A stretch of DNA of 64,000 nt. Source: Epiperipatus broadwayi (taxonomy: Eukaryota > Onychophora > Udeonychophora > Euonychophora > Peripatidae). Location: positions 3,823,366-3,887,365 of the forward strand of contig JAQFVV010000032.1 in NCBI GenBank assembly GCA_028023455.1, in the 5' to 3' direction. The notes beneath the pieces are model-generated. The model was not told the DNA's origin. It was given only the letters and a program-made list of their open reading frames with translations, and made no database searches. Every line of letters starts with the position of its first letter. Positions within the stretch are counted from its first letter, which is position 1. Shown here piece after piece: positions 41,767 to 56,294 of the stretch. The position numbers and the translations under genes were made by a program.

Positions 41767-41842
<76 letters not shown>
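41767..41842. repeat. (TA)n microsatellite
   Basis: Pure TA tract of about 38 units. The frame across it (41621-41977) is spurious. Confidence 0.97.
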
Positions 41843-41846
<4 letters not shown>

Positions 41847-44499
41847 GTGTAGTATAATTTAGAAATGGAAGTATTTGAATTGATGTTTAATAATAAAAAT
41901 GAGTATATTTTACATGTATGGATTAATATAAAATCAAAATTCAATTTATTACATTGTGATTTTAAAGATATGTTCAAATATACAACACCTATATGTCACC
42001 ATACATAAGCATATAGAATATTAAAAAAATTGAATTAATCAAAATAATGGAATTATTAATTTTTATATCATATAATTAACATATATGTTTGTGCACTTAG
42101 GAATATATGTGTACTATGACATTTTTATTACATATTTTATTTTGTTAAAATAAAATTATTAAAAATTATTTTCACAATTAATTTTATAGTAAGTTTTACG
42201 CTTTATCAATTAGTTTCTTAAAAAAATACTATCAATCTTTTTTCTTTTAAAAATATAAAGTCAATTTTTGTTTGACAGGTACTTGTTGATTGATTAATTA
42301 TCAACACCTTTAAATTTAGATTATAAAATAATCTATTAATCATTTGCTTTGTTATTTGTTTATTTTTAATCCAAGCAAAATTATTTATTGGTATTTTTTA
42401 AATGTCATTTTTAGGAAAGAAATTATTTAAAATTGTATTCTCATTATATATAACATTACACACCATCAAACTATATATACATTTGTCAATGCTTTTCTGC
42501 ATATAGATACATCAACATGCATATAATTATTTTTTTATCAACTGATGGTTTCTCTTGGTAAGCTTGGTTTTTGAGCCATCAGGAATGAATAGTCCAGGAT
42601 TGTCACCATCAAGAGAGGTATAATTAGTTAAACATTGCCATGAATCATCAGTTTCTTTCTATCTAGGATTGTTCCAGTGCAAGTTAGCTGTTTTTTTAGA
42701 ACACATTTCTAGCTATGAATTACAAAGAAGTTGACCTTTTATCCTCCATATGAATTCTAAACTCCACCATTGAACAGTAGAGCAGCTGCTTCCCTGCATT
42801 TTTACATTCTATGGTAGTTTTCTGTGTAAGTCTAAAAACTATCTCTGCTGCTAGCTATTTTGTTACAGCTACCAATTATTGTATCTAACTACTTCATAAA
42901 ATATTTTGGCCAACTTTGCAACTAGCTATTAGCCAACTACTTCTCAAAAAATATTAAAACCAAACTTACAACTGGTCAATTTGGCCATCTATATTTCTGC
43001 CACTCTCTGCAACAGTTATAAATAAACTGATAACCAAACCTCAAAAACTAAAATCGAACTAAAACAATTTTCATATCCAACTCTTTTATAATTTTGGATT
43101 GGGGTGATAAAATACATTTAATTAAAAACAGTGTTTTTTCTTATCTATTCAAAATAATCACTAATCTTTTCAAAAGCAATTTTGAAATTTCTCAAAAGGT
43201 ATAATCTATATGTTTTAACTTAGATAGAGAATTGTATACAAACATTAATTAAAAGAGTTCAAAAATAATATAAATTTTTACAATTATCAGTTTGAACTGC
43301 TTGTTTTTGAATTTCAAAATCAGAATTCAATGAAAATATTTATTAGACATTTTAAATATTTATTTCATAGTGAAATTTTATTTTAAATTCAGAATTATTT
43401 AATCGTTGATTATTATTATTCAAGAAATGTAGAAAATATCTATAAAAATTTATGTTGAAAAAGACAGAAATAGATATTTAGTTCTAAAAAAAGATTTTTA
43501 AAATTGAGTTAAAAAACATGTGCTAGGCCTTAGATAAAACCTTAGCACCATCAAACTTCAATCATGTTACCATCTCATTAAAAAAATGTAGAAGAGAAGA
43601 ATACCCCTAGCTGCAACAAACATTGTCTTCATCCAGAAAGCAAGACTTTCCCTGACTCATATGTTCTAGCCTGACTGGAAAATTATTAGTTTAAAGAAAA
43701 GTGGATAAATTTATTCTGTATAAAAGCTTGACAATATTCTATTGCAAAAGTAGAGAAATTTGACTCTGTTTTTTCTCTTGAAAATATGTGCTAGTGGAGA
43801 AGCTTACAATGGAAATAAACAAGAAAGAAAAGTAACAATTACAACTAATAAAGAACAACTCAAAACAAATCAAAACCATGGTAAAAGAAATTTAATATGC
43901 ATATTATACCTATACTTACAGATATTTTTTATAGAAATAATAATTGATATTTAATAATTTTTATTAATTGAACATTTTCTTTTGAAACATTTTTTTTAAT
44001 CATTTGATTTTTTTTTAAAATTATAAAAAAGGGTTTTAAATAATTAAAAATTTCCTTATCTTTTATTGTTAAAAGTTGTTTTCCAACTTTAGTTGTGGAA
44101 AAAAAATAACTTAAAGAATGTAAAAGTTAATTAATTTAATGAACAAAAGTCGACTGGTTAATCATATTTGCTACAGGAAATTATATTTTTTGAAAAATGT
44201 ATTTAAGATTGCATTGCCATATAATCATGTCATTTTAATTTTATAATTTTTAATTAGTTTATTAAATAATTGTTTTTAAAATAATACTGTAAAGATCTTT
44301 ATTTCCAGCTATCTAATTCTATCAATTACTAGTGTGTGAGATTTGATTTAATTACAAAAATCTTTTAAAATTGTCCCAGTGAAACTCTTTAAAATAAAGT
44401 AGAATATGCTATTATATTTATATTTCTCTTGTTCATAGTCCCTATGGTCTTGTTATCTTGAATTAGCTTTAAATATCAATAATGATTAGATATATGGAT

Positions 44500-44685
44500 G
44501 TAATGGTTTATAGTTTTCTGGATGGCTCAAAGATATCTCCTTTAAAGTCCACTCACTGCATTTAATTATTTTGTTAGAGAAAATTTAGTTTATAGGTGGC
44601 CTATACATTAATGGTAACTATAAGGCTAGAGCATTGATGATGATCAGAATGTATTATCCCAGTATTATTTTTGTTATGAGTGATA
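44500..44685 (-). repeat. Dispersed repeat, copy 2 (inverted relative to copy 1)
   Basis: Its reverse complement follows 41160-41350. Identity of the family is unknown. Confidence 0.8.
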
Positions 44686-45459
44686 CATTAGCAAATTAAA
44701 TCTGTGTATCAGAATAGTTGATTGAAGAATTAATTATTATTAGTAGCTGTTAATATTATAGCCCATTATTATTAGTAGTATAACTGATAATATTTATATC
44801 TGCTTATATTTTTATTTTTTTGTTGATCCCATGATTCTTTTATATTGTATTATTTTATATTCCACCCTTTTATATTTAATAATTTTAAGATTGCAATATT
44901 TGGGAATCATGATGTTTTATCACCTCACCTCCCTATGTTTGCTTCTTTTTCTGTATCTTTGCAATATATATATATATATTGTAACGAGCACAGACGTTCG
45001 TTACATTGTTTTTTTTTTTTATTTATTAAACATGAAAGTAAATTAAAAAGTTCGCATTTAAAAATTTTCTTTAAGAATTAAAAATTGAAATTAAATATCA
45101 TCTTAAACTCGTATATATTAAATCGCACAGATAATGAGAAATTATTAAAATAAAACTTTATTAAAGAAAAAGTATTTTAAAACTAAATTTTAAAAAGATT
45201 TGGAGATAAAATTATATCTTTAAATTTATCTTTAAATATATCTTTGATTTGGAAAACAGGTTAATTAATCAGAAATGGAAATGATAAATTTAATTAGTCA
45301 AATGTAAACCAGCCTTGGGCATTTAAATGTAAAAACATCGGTCAGATAAGAAAACAATAGAAACTTTTAGCAAATAAAATAAATCCATTGGGAAATCGGA
45401 CCTCAACGAAAAGGATCATCACATCAATGACGTAATGTTAAGTCAATCTTTCAAAGTAA

Positions 45460-45467
45460 TATAAAAG
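45460..45467 (+). promoter_or_regulatory. Candidate TATA box in the LTR at 44980
   Basis: TATAAAAG, 480 bp from the LTR start and about 80 bp upstream of the hairpin. Confidence 0.5.
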
Positions 45468-45547
45468 GACAAGTTTGGAAATTATTAGTTAGTTAATGAT
45501 AGATTATTTACGATGTGACAGATAGGTGTTAGTGCTGAAGTGAAGGA

Positions 45548-45583
45548 GAAGGGATTGAAAAGACAGCACTCTTCAATCCCTTC
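45548..45583 (+). other. Perfect 12-bp hairpin in the LTR at 44980
   Basis: GAAGGGATTGAA pairs with TTCAATCCCTTC around a 12-base loop. Lying downstream of the TATA box, it would be in the element RNA leader and again near its 3' end if transcription starts where expected. Confidence 0.75.
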
Positions 45584-47203
45584 AGTTCTGCTAAGAAAGA
45601 AAGAGAAATGAACTATCGTTTTCTACATTGAGGACTAGTTAAAGCAAAAATCTCCGGATGGATAAATAAATCGGCCTTCAGAATATTAACCTCTTTAGGA
45701 CGGCGTGGGAATTCACATTCATGGCAAGCAATGGATAAAGTTGGACGTTTTAAAAATCATAAGAACTTTATATTCACTTGAAACAATAAGAACTCTAAAT
45801 TTTAAAACTTTTTAGTGAATAATGCAATAGAATCCTATCTGACCAAACTAAATTCTTCATTAATAATGTTATTTGATGTATTTGTTATTTATTTATTTAA
45901 AATCATTTCCATTTATTTAACTTTGTTCTTTAAGTTTATTTATGATTTCTGTTTTCCGATAAATTAAAATATATCAATGTTAAACTTAAGTCGGGCGTGA
46001 ATGGATGTATAGATTTGTAAAGTTATATTAGGGGAGGGTAATTTTAGGTTATTTATGTCGTTGTTAAATTGGGTCAATGGATTGGATATATTGATGTAGT
46101 TAGTAGATGTAGTAGGAGATTCGCTACTGGCAGAATCGTTTATATATATGCCGCACTCACCCGTTTGCCTATGGAAGGAATTATAAGATGGAGAACGCAG
46201 TTCCTTTCTATGGAGTTTTTTTTATTGTTCTTCTCATTAGATAGATGTAATATTCCTATCTGATGAGAGTCAATGTCTTTTCTTAATCTTTTTGGTGCTG
46301 CTGTATTCCGTATTACATTGAATACATCGATGTATCAGATGAATTGATGCCAGTTTGACTGCGAATTTTAGCCTAAGGTTAAATAGGGATATAATATTTT
46401 ATTTTCAAATGCAAATCTACGTAGTCTATTCATACTCGACACTAAATAAAAATGCATTAAATTTAAGTTGTTTATTGACGTTTGCATGGATTCGTTATTG
46501 GTTAATTATGTTTTGGATTTCATATTGGATCAAAATATATAGACATTCGATAAATAATGATACCTTACTGGTGAGTATCTAAAATGTATTTATTCGGATG
46601 TCTTTTAAGTTATTGGTGACAATGCAAGTATCTTATGGTGAATACTATTGGGTTATGTATAAATTTCCCTCCGCAATTGTCAGTAATCAATAATTTTGTA
46701 TTTTGATTGTTTATGTTTATTTTGAAATGTTTTTGACCGTGAAATCTATGTAACCGATCTATATTCAACATTATAAACAAGCTTTCATAAATTTATTTGT
46801 GCAAACTTAATTAAAATGTAAAATTAGAATATAATAGTAATTAAATGTAAATTAAAGTCAAAAATCAAAGTTAAAAATGTAGGTTAAATTTTGAAATGTA
46901 AACTAATACTAAAATAATTTTAAATCTTATATATATGTGAAATAAATAAATGTTTGTGTGTTAATTACTGGCAGTGGCTTATTTTATTCTTTTTTTTATA
47001 TACTCTTAGATTATATTTTTAAATCTCTGCTATTCCACTGAGCTAGTGACATGGGCTAATGACCGGATATAAAATATAAAAAAAAAAATTTTTTTTTTTT
47101 ACTTACGTATCTGCCTACTTTATAAACTTTTCTAGGTTCAAATGCCTAGATGGCGCCCTGTAGTGCAGATATGTTAAGTCTCCATATTCTCCGGATTGTT
47201 ACA

Positions 47204-50200
47204 ATATATATATATAGTACCGGTCAAAACATGTTTATCCATCTAACATGAGCTGGAACTTACAAACTGTACTTCAAACCAGTCAAGCCTGAGATTTAGG
47301 TCAGGGACCAGCCTAAAGTTGAACCCACTCTCTAAGCCACAGATCAAACACCTAATGGATAACATAAGAATGATGGCACACAAGAAATAATTTTAAATCT
47401 GGCCCACTAGCAGAGCGGAGAAGACAATGAGACATCTATTAACTATGACTTTACTAAAATACATACATGCATAGCTGTATGTGTGGAAGTGGAGAAAAAG
47501 GAATTTGAACTATTTGAATAAGTTGGATAATAAAAATTAGTTAATATAATGACAAATTGTTTACATACATTTATAAATTAACAGGCTACATTTGTATGTG
47601 TGTGAATGAGAAAGCGGTCTACCAAACGGTATATAATTACATAATGTCATTCATGCTATTATTTCTCATATGCTCTTTTATTGGCTAAATAATAAATTAT
47701 AAATAAACATACATCTTTGGTGGGTCCAATATTAAGATGCCATTCAACTATTATAAAGAATTACATAATATGGCCATTGACGCTTTGATTTACGGTTCTG
47801 AAACATAGAGACTAAATATTACTTTGGGAAGTGTTCTGGGATTCATTACAGATATAATATAAACTATTTTAACACCAGTATGGTAGTAAAAATAAATAAA
47901 ATACATTTGAAAATAGATTTGATTATATGACAAAAATACTTAATGAAAATTCTGTTAATTAGCGCTGGTAAGAAGAAAGCTTTATTTTCCCCCAAGACAA
48001 ATACTCTTAAATACATAAATAACAAATTACAATGATGGGATTGTATAATAAGATTGAAATAAATTTAATTAATAAAACTCATAATAGTTTGCATTTATAT
48101 ATATTTTGAGCAGAGCGCAATTTTAATATTATTACAGCACTAAAATTAGGTCATAAGCAAAAGAAATAATAATAATAATAATATGTTTGGTCAGTACTGA
48201 CATAATGGCAAATAACTAAGAGGAAATAGTCATACTTCTAGATGAGAATGAAGTCTAAGCCCTTCTTCTTGGGAAGTCCTTAGAGAAAAGTGACTAAGGC
48301 ATGCTGTGAATGTTGCGACATGCAGGCCTTTGATACGAAGAAAGTGATAGGCATAGTGTGCGCCAGACTTATGGGAATCACCACCAGAGACTTTGTTATA
48401 CAAAATAAATGGTCCTGGGAAGATTAACTATCCGCAGGACAAGGCTTGAGAAGAAATCTGTGGGTTTGAACTTGTTGTAACCCCCAGATTAAGAAGCACA
48501 TATATATAATCACAAAGATAGGCCAAATGTCAGTAATGTAGTATGGATAAATGTCACTAACAATATTGAATAAGATTTACTGCTTTAAAATAAATGACCA
48601 CAGTTTGAATGCCATAATTTGAATAAATATGCTATGCTGCTATAACATATATAGACACAAGATTTTACTTAATAACTAAAATAGTAAAATATTAAAATTT
48701 ACCCCCCCCCCCACTTTCCTTTTCTGATATTTAAAATAATTCAATTCCACCTTTGTGATTTTTATAGTAACTGGAATATTTAAGTACAATATTTGAAATT
48801 TTAAAAGTATGGAAAATAAAAAAAGACTGGCAGTTATAGAAAATAATTATTGGGTCACTCTTTCAGAATTTGATAAAAAAACATTTTAAAAGATTCCAAA
48901 GCATTAATTAGCTTGAATGGTGGATTTATCCTGGGTAGAATTACTTTATTCTATTCAGAGTTGAACAAATAATTTTATAATAAACTAACATAAAATGTTG
49001 ATTTGTAAAACAAACTGGTGAACATATATGATATAATATATTTTGAGGGAACATTAAAAACTTTAATTCAAGGAGATTTAATTGAAAGACAAAAAAGATT
49101 TTAGAAATTAAGTTCACCAGGTTGCTGGAAATTAGCATATTAATAATAAGCAAGCATATATATAAATCAAATAATAAATACATATAAATAAATGACTGCA
49201 CCAAAGTTAAGGAAAGTTAAGAGTATATGAGAAAGAATTAAATTTATAGAAATTACTTAAGAGCAAATTACATATTAAAACAAAAACAAAGTTAAATAAT
49301 ATATTAGAAGAAATCTTGATAGGTGAGTTAGGCTAGATTTAGTTTGAGATGACAGCTTGAAAAGTTACCTTGCAATTTTAAGAGTCAATTGAAAGTATGG
49401 CATGTGCACAGCAATTGAAGTGCAAGTTCTTCAGTGGCAGCAAGCTTCTATTAACATTATAAAGTTCTTAGGTCAGGCTTTTACATCACTCTTAGGCAGC
49501 AAAATGGTATGGCAGCAGAAGATGATGACCCAACAGAGCCAAGAAGGGTAGTCGACCTACTACTACATCATTTATAGTTTTACAGTGATGTGTAGCATGT
49601 TATCAATACAGTTCTCTCAATAGTGTCTAATCTTTGGTGATTTAAAATCTGGCCATTTTATACTCTGCCCAGGTATTTCTGGAAAGCTTTTAATTACTTA
49701 GTTTTAGCCTTAAAATCTAATTTCTGAAATTTTACATTTTTTTGTCCGTTGTTTTTGAAAGATGCAACTGTTAGATAACATTCCAAAAATATATTCAAAT
49801 CTATTTTCAGATTGGAAATAGATTTGACAAAATGTTTATAACAAAAGTACAATCGTTAATCTTAATCCCCATTTTATTTTAAGTAAAAACTTTAATTAAA
49901 AATACCTTCCCCAGATTAAAACAATAGTGTTTCCAAACTTTTAATTATTTTTGGACAATTAATGGTTGCATCTTCCATCTTGGATTTTATAAAATATAGA
50001 GTTTAATAGGAAAAACAAGCAACTTAAAAAGACAAAGTTTAAAAAACGAAGTATAATAAAATATTTAAAAATCAATATTGTTAGTAAGTTTTTGCTCATA
50101 TATATATATATATATATGAACCGCACCTATAATACTTTAATAAAAATAGAACTAATAATTAATAAAAAAGAATTAATAATAATTAAAAAAAATGTTATTG

Positions 50201-53049
50201 AAATGTTAAAATTTTATAACTTAGGTGCACATCTCAAATATATACATAAAATACATATACACAACAAAAGGAGCAGGATGGGATATAGGGTTTAAATATA
50301 GGTTAGTAGATAGAACTATGAAGCTCAATCTTAAGCTAAGATTGACTGTTTCAATTTATATATATATATGTATGCATTAATTACACCAGTGCATATATAT
50401 ATATATATATAACCAATTAATTTTCAGATTTTTCATAAATTTCTCTACAAAATCTATCAGATTATAAACTATCTTCCAGCATAAAAATTTCAGATCATTA
50501 TTTCTAGGCAGGTTAGTCTTAGGTATGAAAAAAATTGATCAAAAAAAGTAAACACTTTTTGTTTTTAAATTTTATTTAAATCAAATTGATGTTTTGCCCA
50601 TGATTGTAAACTTTCTTTAACAATTCAGTATCACAGAAAATAATTATAGAAATACTCCAAAAGAATTGTTTACATAATGACATAATACTTCATCCTATAT
50701 TAAATTTGAAGTTAGGATTCAAGAATTTATTCATGTATGCCAAAGAACATAATCATAATAATTGTGACACTCCAAAAACAACAACAACAAAATAAAAATC
50801 CCAGAGAAATATATTTTTGACATAGTCTTATGAAATCAGACTTTTGGTAGGCATAATTCTTATTAAATAATTTTAAATGCTTTATTTGGTTAGCTAAAAT
50901 GTGATACTTATGTTAATTAATCTTTCTATAGCATGGGAAGATCCATATTATCAATGAATCAAATTTTGTTAATTAGATTCTCCTATTGACTTTGATTAAT
51001 AAGCTTAATAAATAATGTTGCTTTGTATAAATAATCTTTTCCTTGTAAATTTAGTCATGAAGATTATATAACTTTTTCTGTAAGCCGTAATATAGACTTT
51101 TGTATTATTCTATAAACTATGATTGTGAAATTACCAATTTGTAATATAATCTCAGAATTAATGGTTGATTTTGCTTTTTAAGTGTTTCTTGAAGAGATTT
51201 GACTTTTTCATTAAATATTTTTGGACATTCAGCTCCTGTTTTTTAACCTTTAAACTAGTACAATTTTCTATTGGACTAATGAATTAAAGTTTTAAACTTT
51301 TGATTGGTCATTCATCTTTTAATATTATATTCATTTTAGTTTCATTTGTAAAAAGCTAATTAATAATTTTTCAGATTATGAAAGTGAATGAAAATTTTTT
51401 CAAAAATAAATTTCTATTTATAATTATAAAAATAATCTATAACAGAAAACCTAAAATGAACATACCTAACCTATTAGAAAATGCAGTGTACATCATTGAC
51501 ATCTTTCTCAATTTATGTTCATGTAAAAGTAAATTTTTTTTACTTAAAATCTTAACTATTCTTTTAAAATAATTATAGTTTCAGCATATTTTATCAAAAT
51601 AATTTATAATATGTAAAAAAAATACAAAAACAATACTCTAAGCTATACATTTTTGTTTCAAAAATCAAAACAAAGAACTTAGACCAGTCAAAATCATTGA
51701 CAAGCACTCCCCTTTTGTTCAAAATGAGAAACAACCAATCAGCACCTTAGAAGTCTGCCTTCTCTTATTGTTATAGATTTACATTTAAATATTATTGATA
51801 TTTTGCTTGTAAAACAATTCTAGAGAGGATAACATCTTATGGTACATTTTTAGTTATAAAATGACCATAAATTCATTCTGATAGTGTAAAAATTGCCAGT
51901 TTTAAAGTGATTTGAAGCCATAAATGAAAATGCTCATAGCATGCTGGTGTATGGTTAAGCATAGATTAGATACTCTTTAATTTATTTATTAAAATTTTTT
52001 TATTAATTAATTTTATTACATTTCTTATTGTTAATTATATATCTTACATAAATCTTCTCTTTTTCATTCACAATAACTAATATAAAGCTGAAAGAGAAAT
52101 TAAAGCAAATAAAAAATAGAATAAACAATCAAATTTTTGGATCAGATGGACTTCAGGATCATTCTTAAAAGATATTATCATATTTATAATTACTAATTTC
52201 CCTTAAAATGTCACTTTTACATGAGTATTTGGAATGTTTTATCTCAAGACACGACATGACAAGATCTTAAGCAAAAATCTATTTTATATACATTTGTTGG
52301 TTTTTTTTCTTTATTCAGTCTTTAAAAAGTGTGTAAATACTATTATAAAAAATAGTTATAAACTAAAGAGTAATTTTTAATATGTTACATGTATGATAAG
52401 TCCATTTTTCCTTAGAAACAATTTTAATAATTTAGCAATACAGTACTATGACTGAGGGAAATAATTTGATCATTCTCAATAATAGGTTGCAATTTTTTGC
52501 CACTCTTATAACATAATTTATTATTAACTTTCACCCGTAGAGCACTATTATAAACTTTAATGAGTTTTTTATTATTATTAAGAAGCAGAATATATAATGG
52601 AATAAAAGTTCTCAAGAATGAATGTACATCTGAAAATATTTGTCATTTTTTTTATAAGATTGATATTTTTTTTGTAAATAATAATAACCACAACAATAAT
52701 AATTATGATTCAAAATAACTTTATTTACTTTTCAAAAAGTTAAATAATTTATTTGCTACCACCTACATCTTAGTTACTTATTAGAATAATATAGAGAATA
52801 ATGCAAAACAAATTACAATTTATTAAAAAAAATATTACAGTGTCATCATTTGCTACGATTTGCATTGCAGTTTACAGTTATTCTGTGAGGTAATATCATC
52901 ACCCTATTACAAATTTGAGTATTCATATTAGGAACTAAGTATCTGAGTAGGTGAATTGTTTTATGATTTTATAATCTCTGTGTTGGATAATTCTTAGTTT
53001 ATTTATAAATGTGCTCTAAGAGTAGTAGCAGCAGAAGTAGCAGAAACAC
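47204..53049. other. A+T-rich non-coding stretch
   Basis: No gene recognised. Two patches are noticeably richer in G+C (about 48220-48480 and 49320-49620) and may be old repeats, but I cannot assign them. Minor features are a C run at 48702-48712 and short TA runs near 50097-50117 and 50393-50411. Confidence 0.55.
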
Positions 53050-53177
<128 letters not shown>

Positions 53178-54790
53178 TTGTTGTTGTTCTTGTTTGTTCT
53201 AGATTATGATTAAGATCTTAAATATTTTATATTCAAAAGATAAAATTTGTCTTTTATTTGATAAAAAAATGTAGTTTTATTTATATTTCACTTATAACAT
53301 ATTCACATTATAATCCTTAAGAAAGCATATTTGTAGTTTGCTATAAGGTCAATAAACACATAATTGATCTTAAAAAAAGAAAAGAAAAACATAAGTATAT
53401 ATATAATAAAAACATCTTAATAATAAAAATAATACAATCTAATTCTGTATTTCAACAGCATATAAATTCGTTATATAAATATAGCTGCCAAATACATATG
53501 CTTAATTAAATGCACTTATAATATTAATAAAACAACTCTCAGCATTGAAAACCATTTTTTTAAAAAACAAAACAAAACAACAACAACAACAACAAAAAAC
53601 AAACCCTGATTGATAACGTTGTATTGATTTTAATAAAATATGTTCAGGTAAAGCTAAATTGAAAAAGACTTCAGTTTATTTTATAGAGATTACATTTATC
53701 AAATTTATTTACTATTCCTATTTATTTACTTAATTTGTTTGTTATTCATATAATAACTTCTCTACTTCTACTTATCTATTTACTCATTCCTCTGTCTGGT
53801 TGATTATTACTTAATTGCTTTTCTATTTATTTATTTTTAATGATCATTGTCCCAAGACGCCGCTTTGACATTTATTTACTCTTTTTTAAGAACTAAAATG
53901 CACTTGCTTATCTCTATATCTATTTTTTTAATCATTTATATGCTTTTAATTATTTATTATTTAATTCTGCAAGATTTTTGCTTATTCCTTTACAATTTTA
54001 TTGGTTACTACAATAAGCAGTTTTATATTAAATTTAATAAATGAGGTTTTACGTGTAAACATATAATGATTTTAATTTTTTTTAAAATTCTGTATTAATG
54101 AATGGGTTGTCTTATTTTAATTCACATACACAAATATATACATATATTTATTAAAGTAGAGGAAAAATAAACATTGTACTAATATTGACTTCCTTAACAG
54201 GATTCACGGAACAATGCAGGAGAAAATGAAACATATTACCAGGGCATTTATTCTTTCCCCTTTATTATCAGACTCCTTTCCTAAATTTAGTGTGGCAGAT
54301 TACGTGATAACGAGTCTTGAAGAAAATAATGAAGCATTTGAGTTCCAATTCAGTAAATCCATCTAAATAGAGCATTTTAATTAAGTTCAAGGATAAAATC
54401 TTTTAAAACAAAAGATTTTTTTGTTTAAGCCATTTCAATTTGCAATTATGTTTTTTTTTTTTTAAAAACTAAAAATGTCAGTGATTTTAGTAATAGTATA
54501 TTACTGTGTGTTTTTTATTTCGATAAAAAAAAGCTACTTATTTTATTTTTTATACTTTAGACAGCTAAAAAACAGACAGAAAAAAAAAGTTATTCTATTT
54601 GTTAAAATTTATTAGTGAATGCTTATTTGGATGTATGTGCTTATAAAAGTATATAACTTTAAACTGATCTTTTATTTACAAAATGTTCATTGATAAGAAT
54701 TCTTGGTATATATCATTAACCCACTAAAAAATTAAAAGCTACATTGATGTCCCAGATTGATTTTATTAAATTTTTATAAGTATAAAAATG
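53178..54790. other. A+T-rich non-coding stretch
   Basis: Nothing recognised. The frame at 53847-54044 is hydrophobic but has no start context or motif. Confidence 0.55.
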
Positions 54791-54802
54791 AAAATAGATT
54801 TT

Positions 54803-54905
54803 TTTTCTTTTTTGTTATAGGTCAAAGCGTTGACCAGGAAGCGAACCCAGGCCAGCTGCTTCGAAGGCAGCTCTGCTAACCGCTAGGCCACCAACACTTG
54901 ACATA
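54803..54905 (-). mobile_element. Short tRNA-derived SINE, copy 2
   Basis: The minus strand has a tRNA-like body with A box T-G-G-C-C-T-A-G-C-G-G-T-T-A-G-C and B box G-G-G-T-T-C-G-C-T-T-C-C. A seven-base loop CTTCGAA in a GCTGC/GCAGC stem would give anticodon TCG (arginine). A short unique piece and an A-rich tail follow. AAAATAGATTTT at 54791-54802 and 54906-54917 is the target duplication. The tRNA head differs from copies 1 and 3, but the 3' piece is similar. Confidence 0.85.
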
Positions 54906-55393
54906 AAAATAGATTTTGTATTTTGAAATTTAGTAAAAAATAAAATAAGACCCAAGTAATTTATTATATTAGTGTTGATTATAAAGTAAAATAGAATTAA
55001 ATTATAAACTTTATTTTTGGTGCCTAATTGGCATTATTATATAAAATTGATATTAGAAAAAAAAAAAAAAAGAATATTTTCTTGTTAATTAAATGAAACA
55101 AACGTGAATAATTAATACAAACAAAGGTCTGTCCAACATTGATTTAAAAAAAATCATAGTAAAGGAAAAAAAAAGTTGGTGAGAATTTATATTTATATTC
55201 ATTTTATTTGTTATTTTAAAATAGCTTAATACCCATTTACTAACCAACTACTGGATGTTTAGCAATTCTTGCTGGCTAGGGATCAAATATTTAAAAAGCT
55301 TTCAAGCTAGTTTTGAACTGTAAAAAATCTCTCACTTTTATTCAGATACAAAATAATAGGTAATGAGCATAACAGATAGATATGCTTCTCTTT

Positions 55394-55497
55394 TTTTTAA
55401 AGTGTTATAGCATCGGCCGAGACGCGAACCCGCAACCCGGGCAACTGCCTGCAAGTGCAAGGCCGTCGCGCTGACCTCTCGACCACCAATGCAAGAC
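55394..55497 (-). mobile_element. Short tRNA-derived SINE, copy 3
   Basis: Same tRNA-like head as copy 1 (T-G-G-T-C-G-A-G-A-G-G-T-C-A-G, then G-G-G-T-T-C-G-C-G-T-C-T-C). It is followed by about 15 bases and an A-rich tail on the minus strand. A perfect 15-bp direct repeat GATATGCTTCTCTTT flanks it at 55379-55393 and 55498-55512, which fixes the element at about 104 bp. Confidence 0.9.
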
Positions 55498-56129
55498 GAT
55501 ATGCTTCTCTTTACTATAAAAAAAAAATCAATATTTAGATATTAAAGCTTTTTCTTCTATAAAAAATGAAAATATTAGCAATTGCAAACTCTCCACATAG
55601 CGCTACCCAGTGCAAGTTTTAGAAATCAATGGATACAATAAGGTTTGTATATTAAATCCCCATCTAGTAACTATTTATCCAATATCTCCAGACTAGTTTC
55701 TATCTTGTGGCACGTGAGCAAATATAATTGGCTTTATTTATCGTTTGTTGCTAATCACATTAAGCATTAGTAAACCTAAGTATTCCCTCACCTGTGTGTG
55801 AGCAGTATATATATAATTTGCATTATCATTTACTGACCATTCATTAATATTCTTTGTAAATCTAAAATATTCATTCATCTGTGTGTGAGCACTACATAAT
55901 TTTCTTATTATATTATTTGTAACCCTTACCTGCGTGTGAACAAACTATACCCAATTTGTTTTGCTTTATAACTTATTGTTACATTAAATTTATGAAATAT
56001 AAATTTATCTCAGTCTCCATTCTTGCAGCATTACCTTATGAATCACTAGTTAAGTTATATAAGATGGGTGTGTGTGTCTCATGTTTTATTGCTTTGCTAT
56101 TGCTGGAATGTGAATAAAGAGATATTAAG

Positions 56130-56294
56130 TGTAACCACAGGCATGTCATTCGCAATGAGTTGACCTGGAAGCATGAGTAAGAGAGTTGAGGTATGATCAG
56201 ACCTAGGATATTATTATCCTGACTTGGTCAGCTTTTGATTCTCTGGCTCGGACTCTCGGTCTGTTGAGCAAATGCACAAACCTGACCGTTATAA
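56130..56294 (+). repeat. Fragment of a long LTR 3' end
   Basis: It resembles 25780-25932, the end of the LTR at 22931: TGATCAGAC, GACTTGGTCAGCTT, then CACAAACCTGACCGTTATA against TACAAACTTGACTGTTACA. The terminal CA has changed to TA. The 5' limit is unknown; similarity is weak upstream of 56100. Confidence 0.6.

Larger units (their letters stand above)
40719..44979. other. Non-coding stretch with dispersed repeats
   Basis: Contains the tRNA-like sequence at 41022-41096, one repeat pair (41160-41350 and 44500-44685) and a (TA)n tract. No credible reading frame was seen; 43760-43954 is open but shows no protein character. Confidence 0.55.
44980..47203 (+). mobile_element. Solo long LTR (2224 bp)
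   Basis: It begins TGTAACGAGC and ends GATTGTTACA, with six-base inverted ends TGTAAC/GTTACA. ATAT lies immediately outside both ends (44976-44979, 47204-47207). Inside, the order is a TATA box at 45460-45467, a perfect 12-bp-stem hairpin at 45548-45583, and AATAAA-type sequences near 46950. No gag or pol similarity was found, so it is a solo LTR. The frame at 46069-46263 has no recognisable motif. Confidence 0.78.

Noticed and set aside
46069-46263. 64-codon frame
   Set aside because: Inside the solo LTR at 44980-47203; no family resemblance and not repeated in the other LTRs.
47217-47370. tRNA-like or SINE sequence
   Set aside because: A GGGTTCAA block occurs on the minus strand but the A-box-like block is too close and there are no flanking duplications.
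48220-48480. More G+C-rich patch considered as an exon
   Set aside because: No open frame of useful length with splice context. Probably an old repeat, but unassigned.
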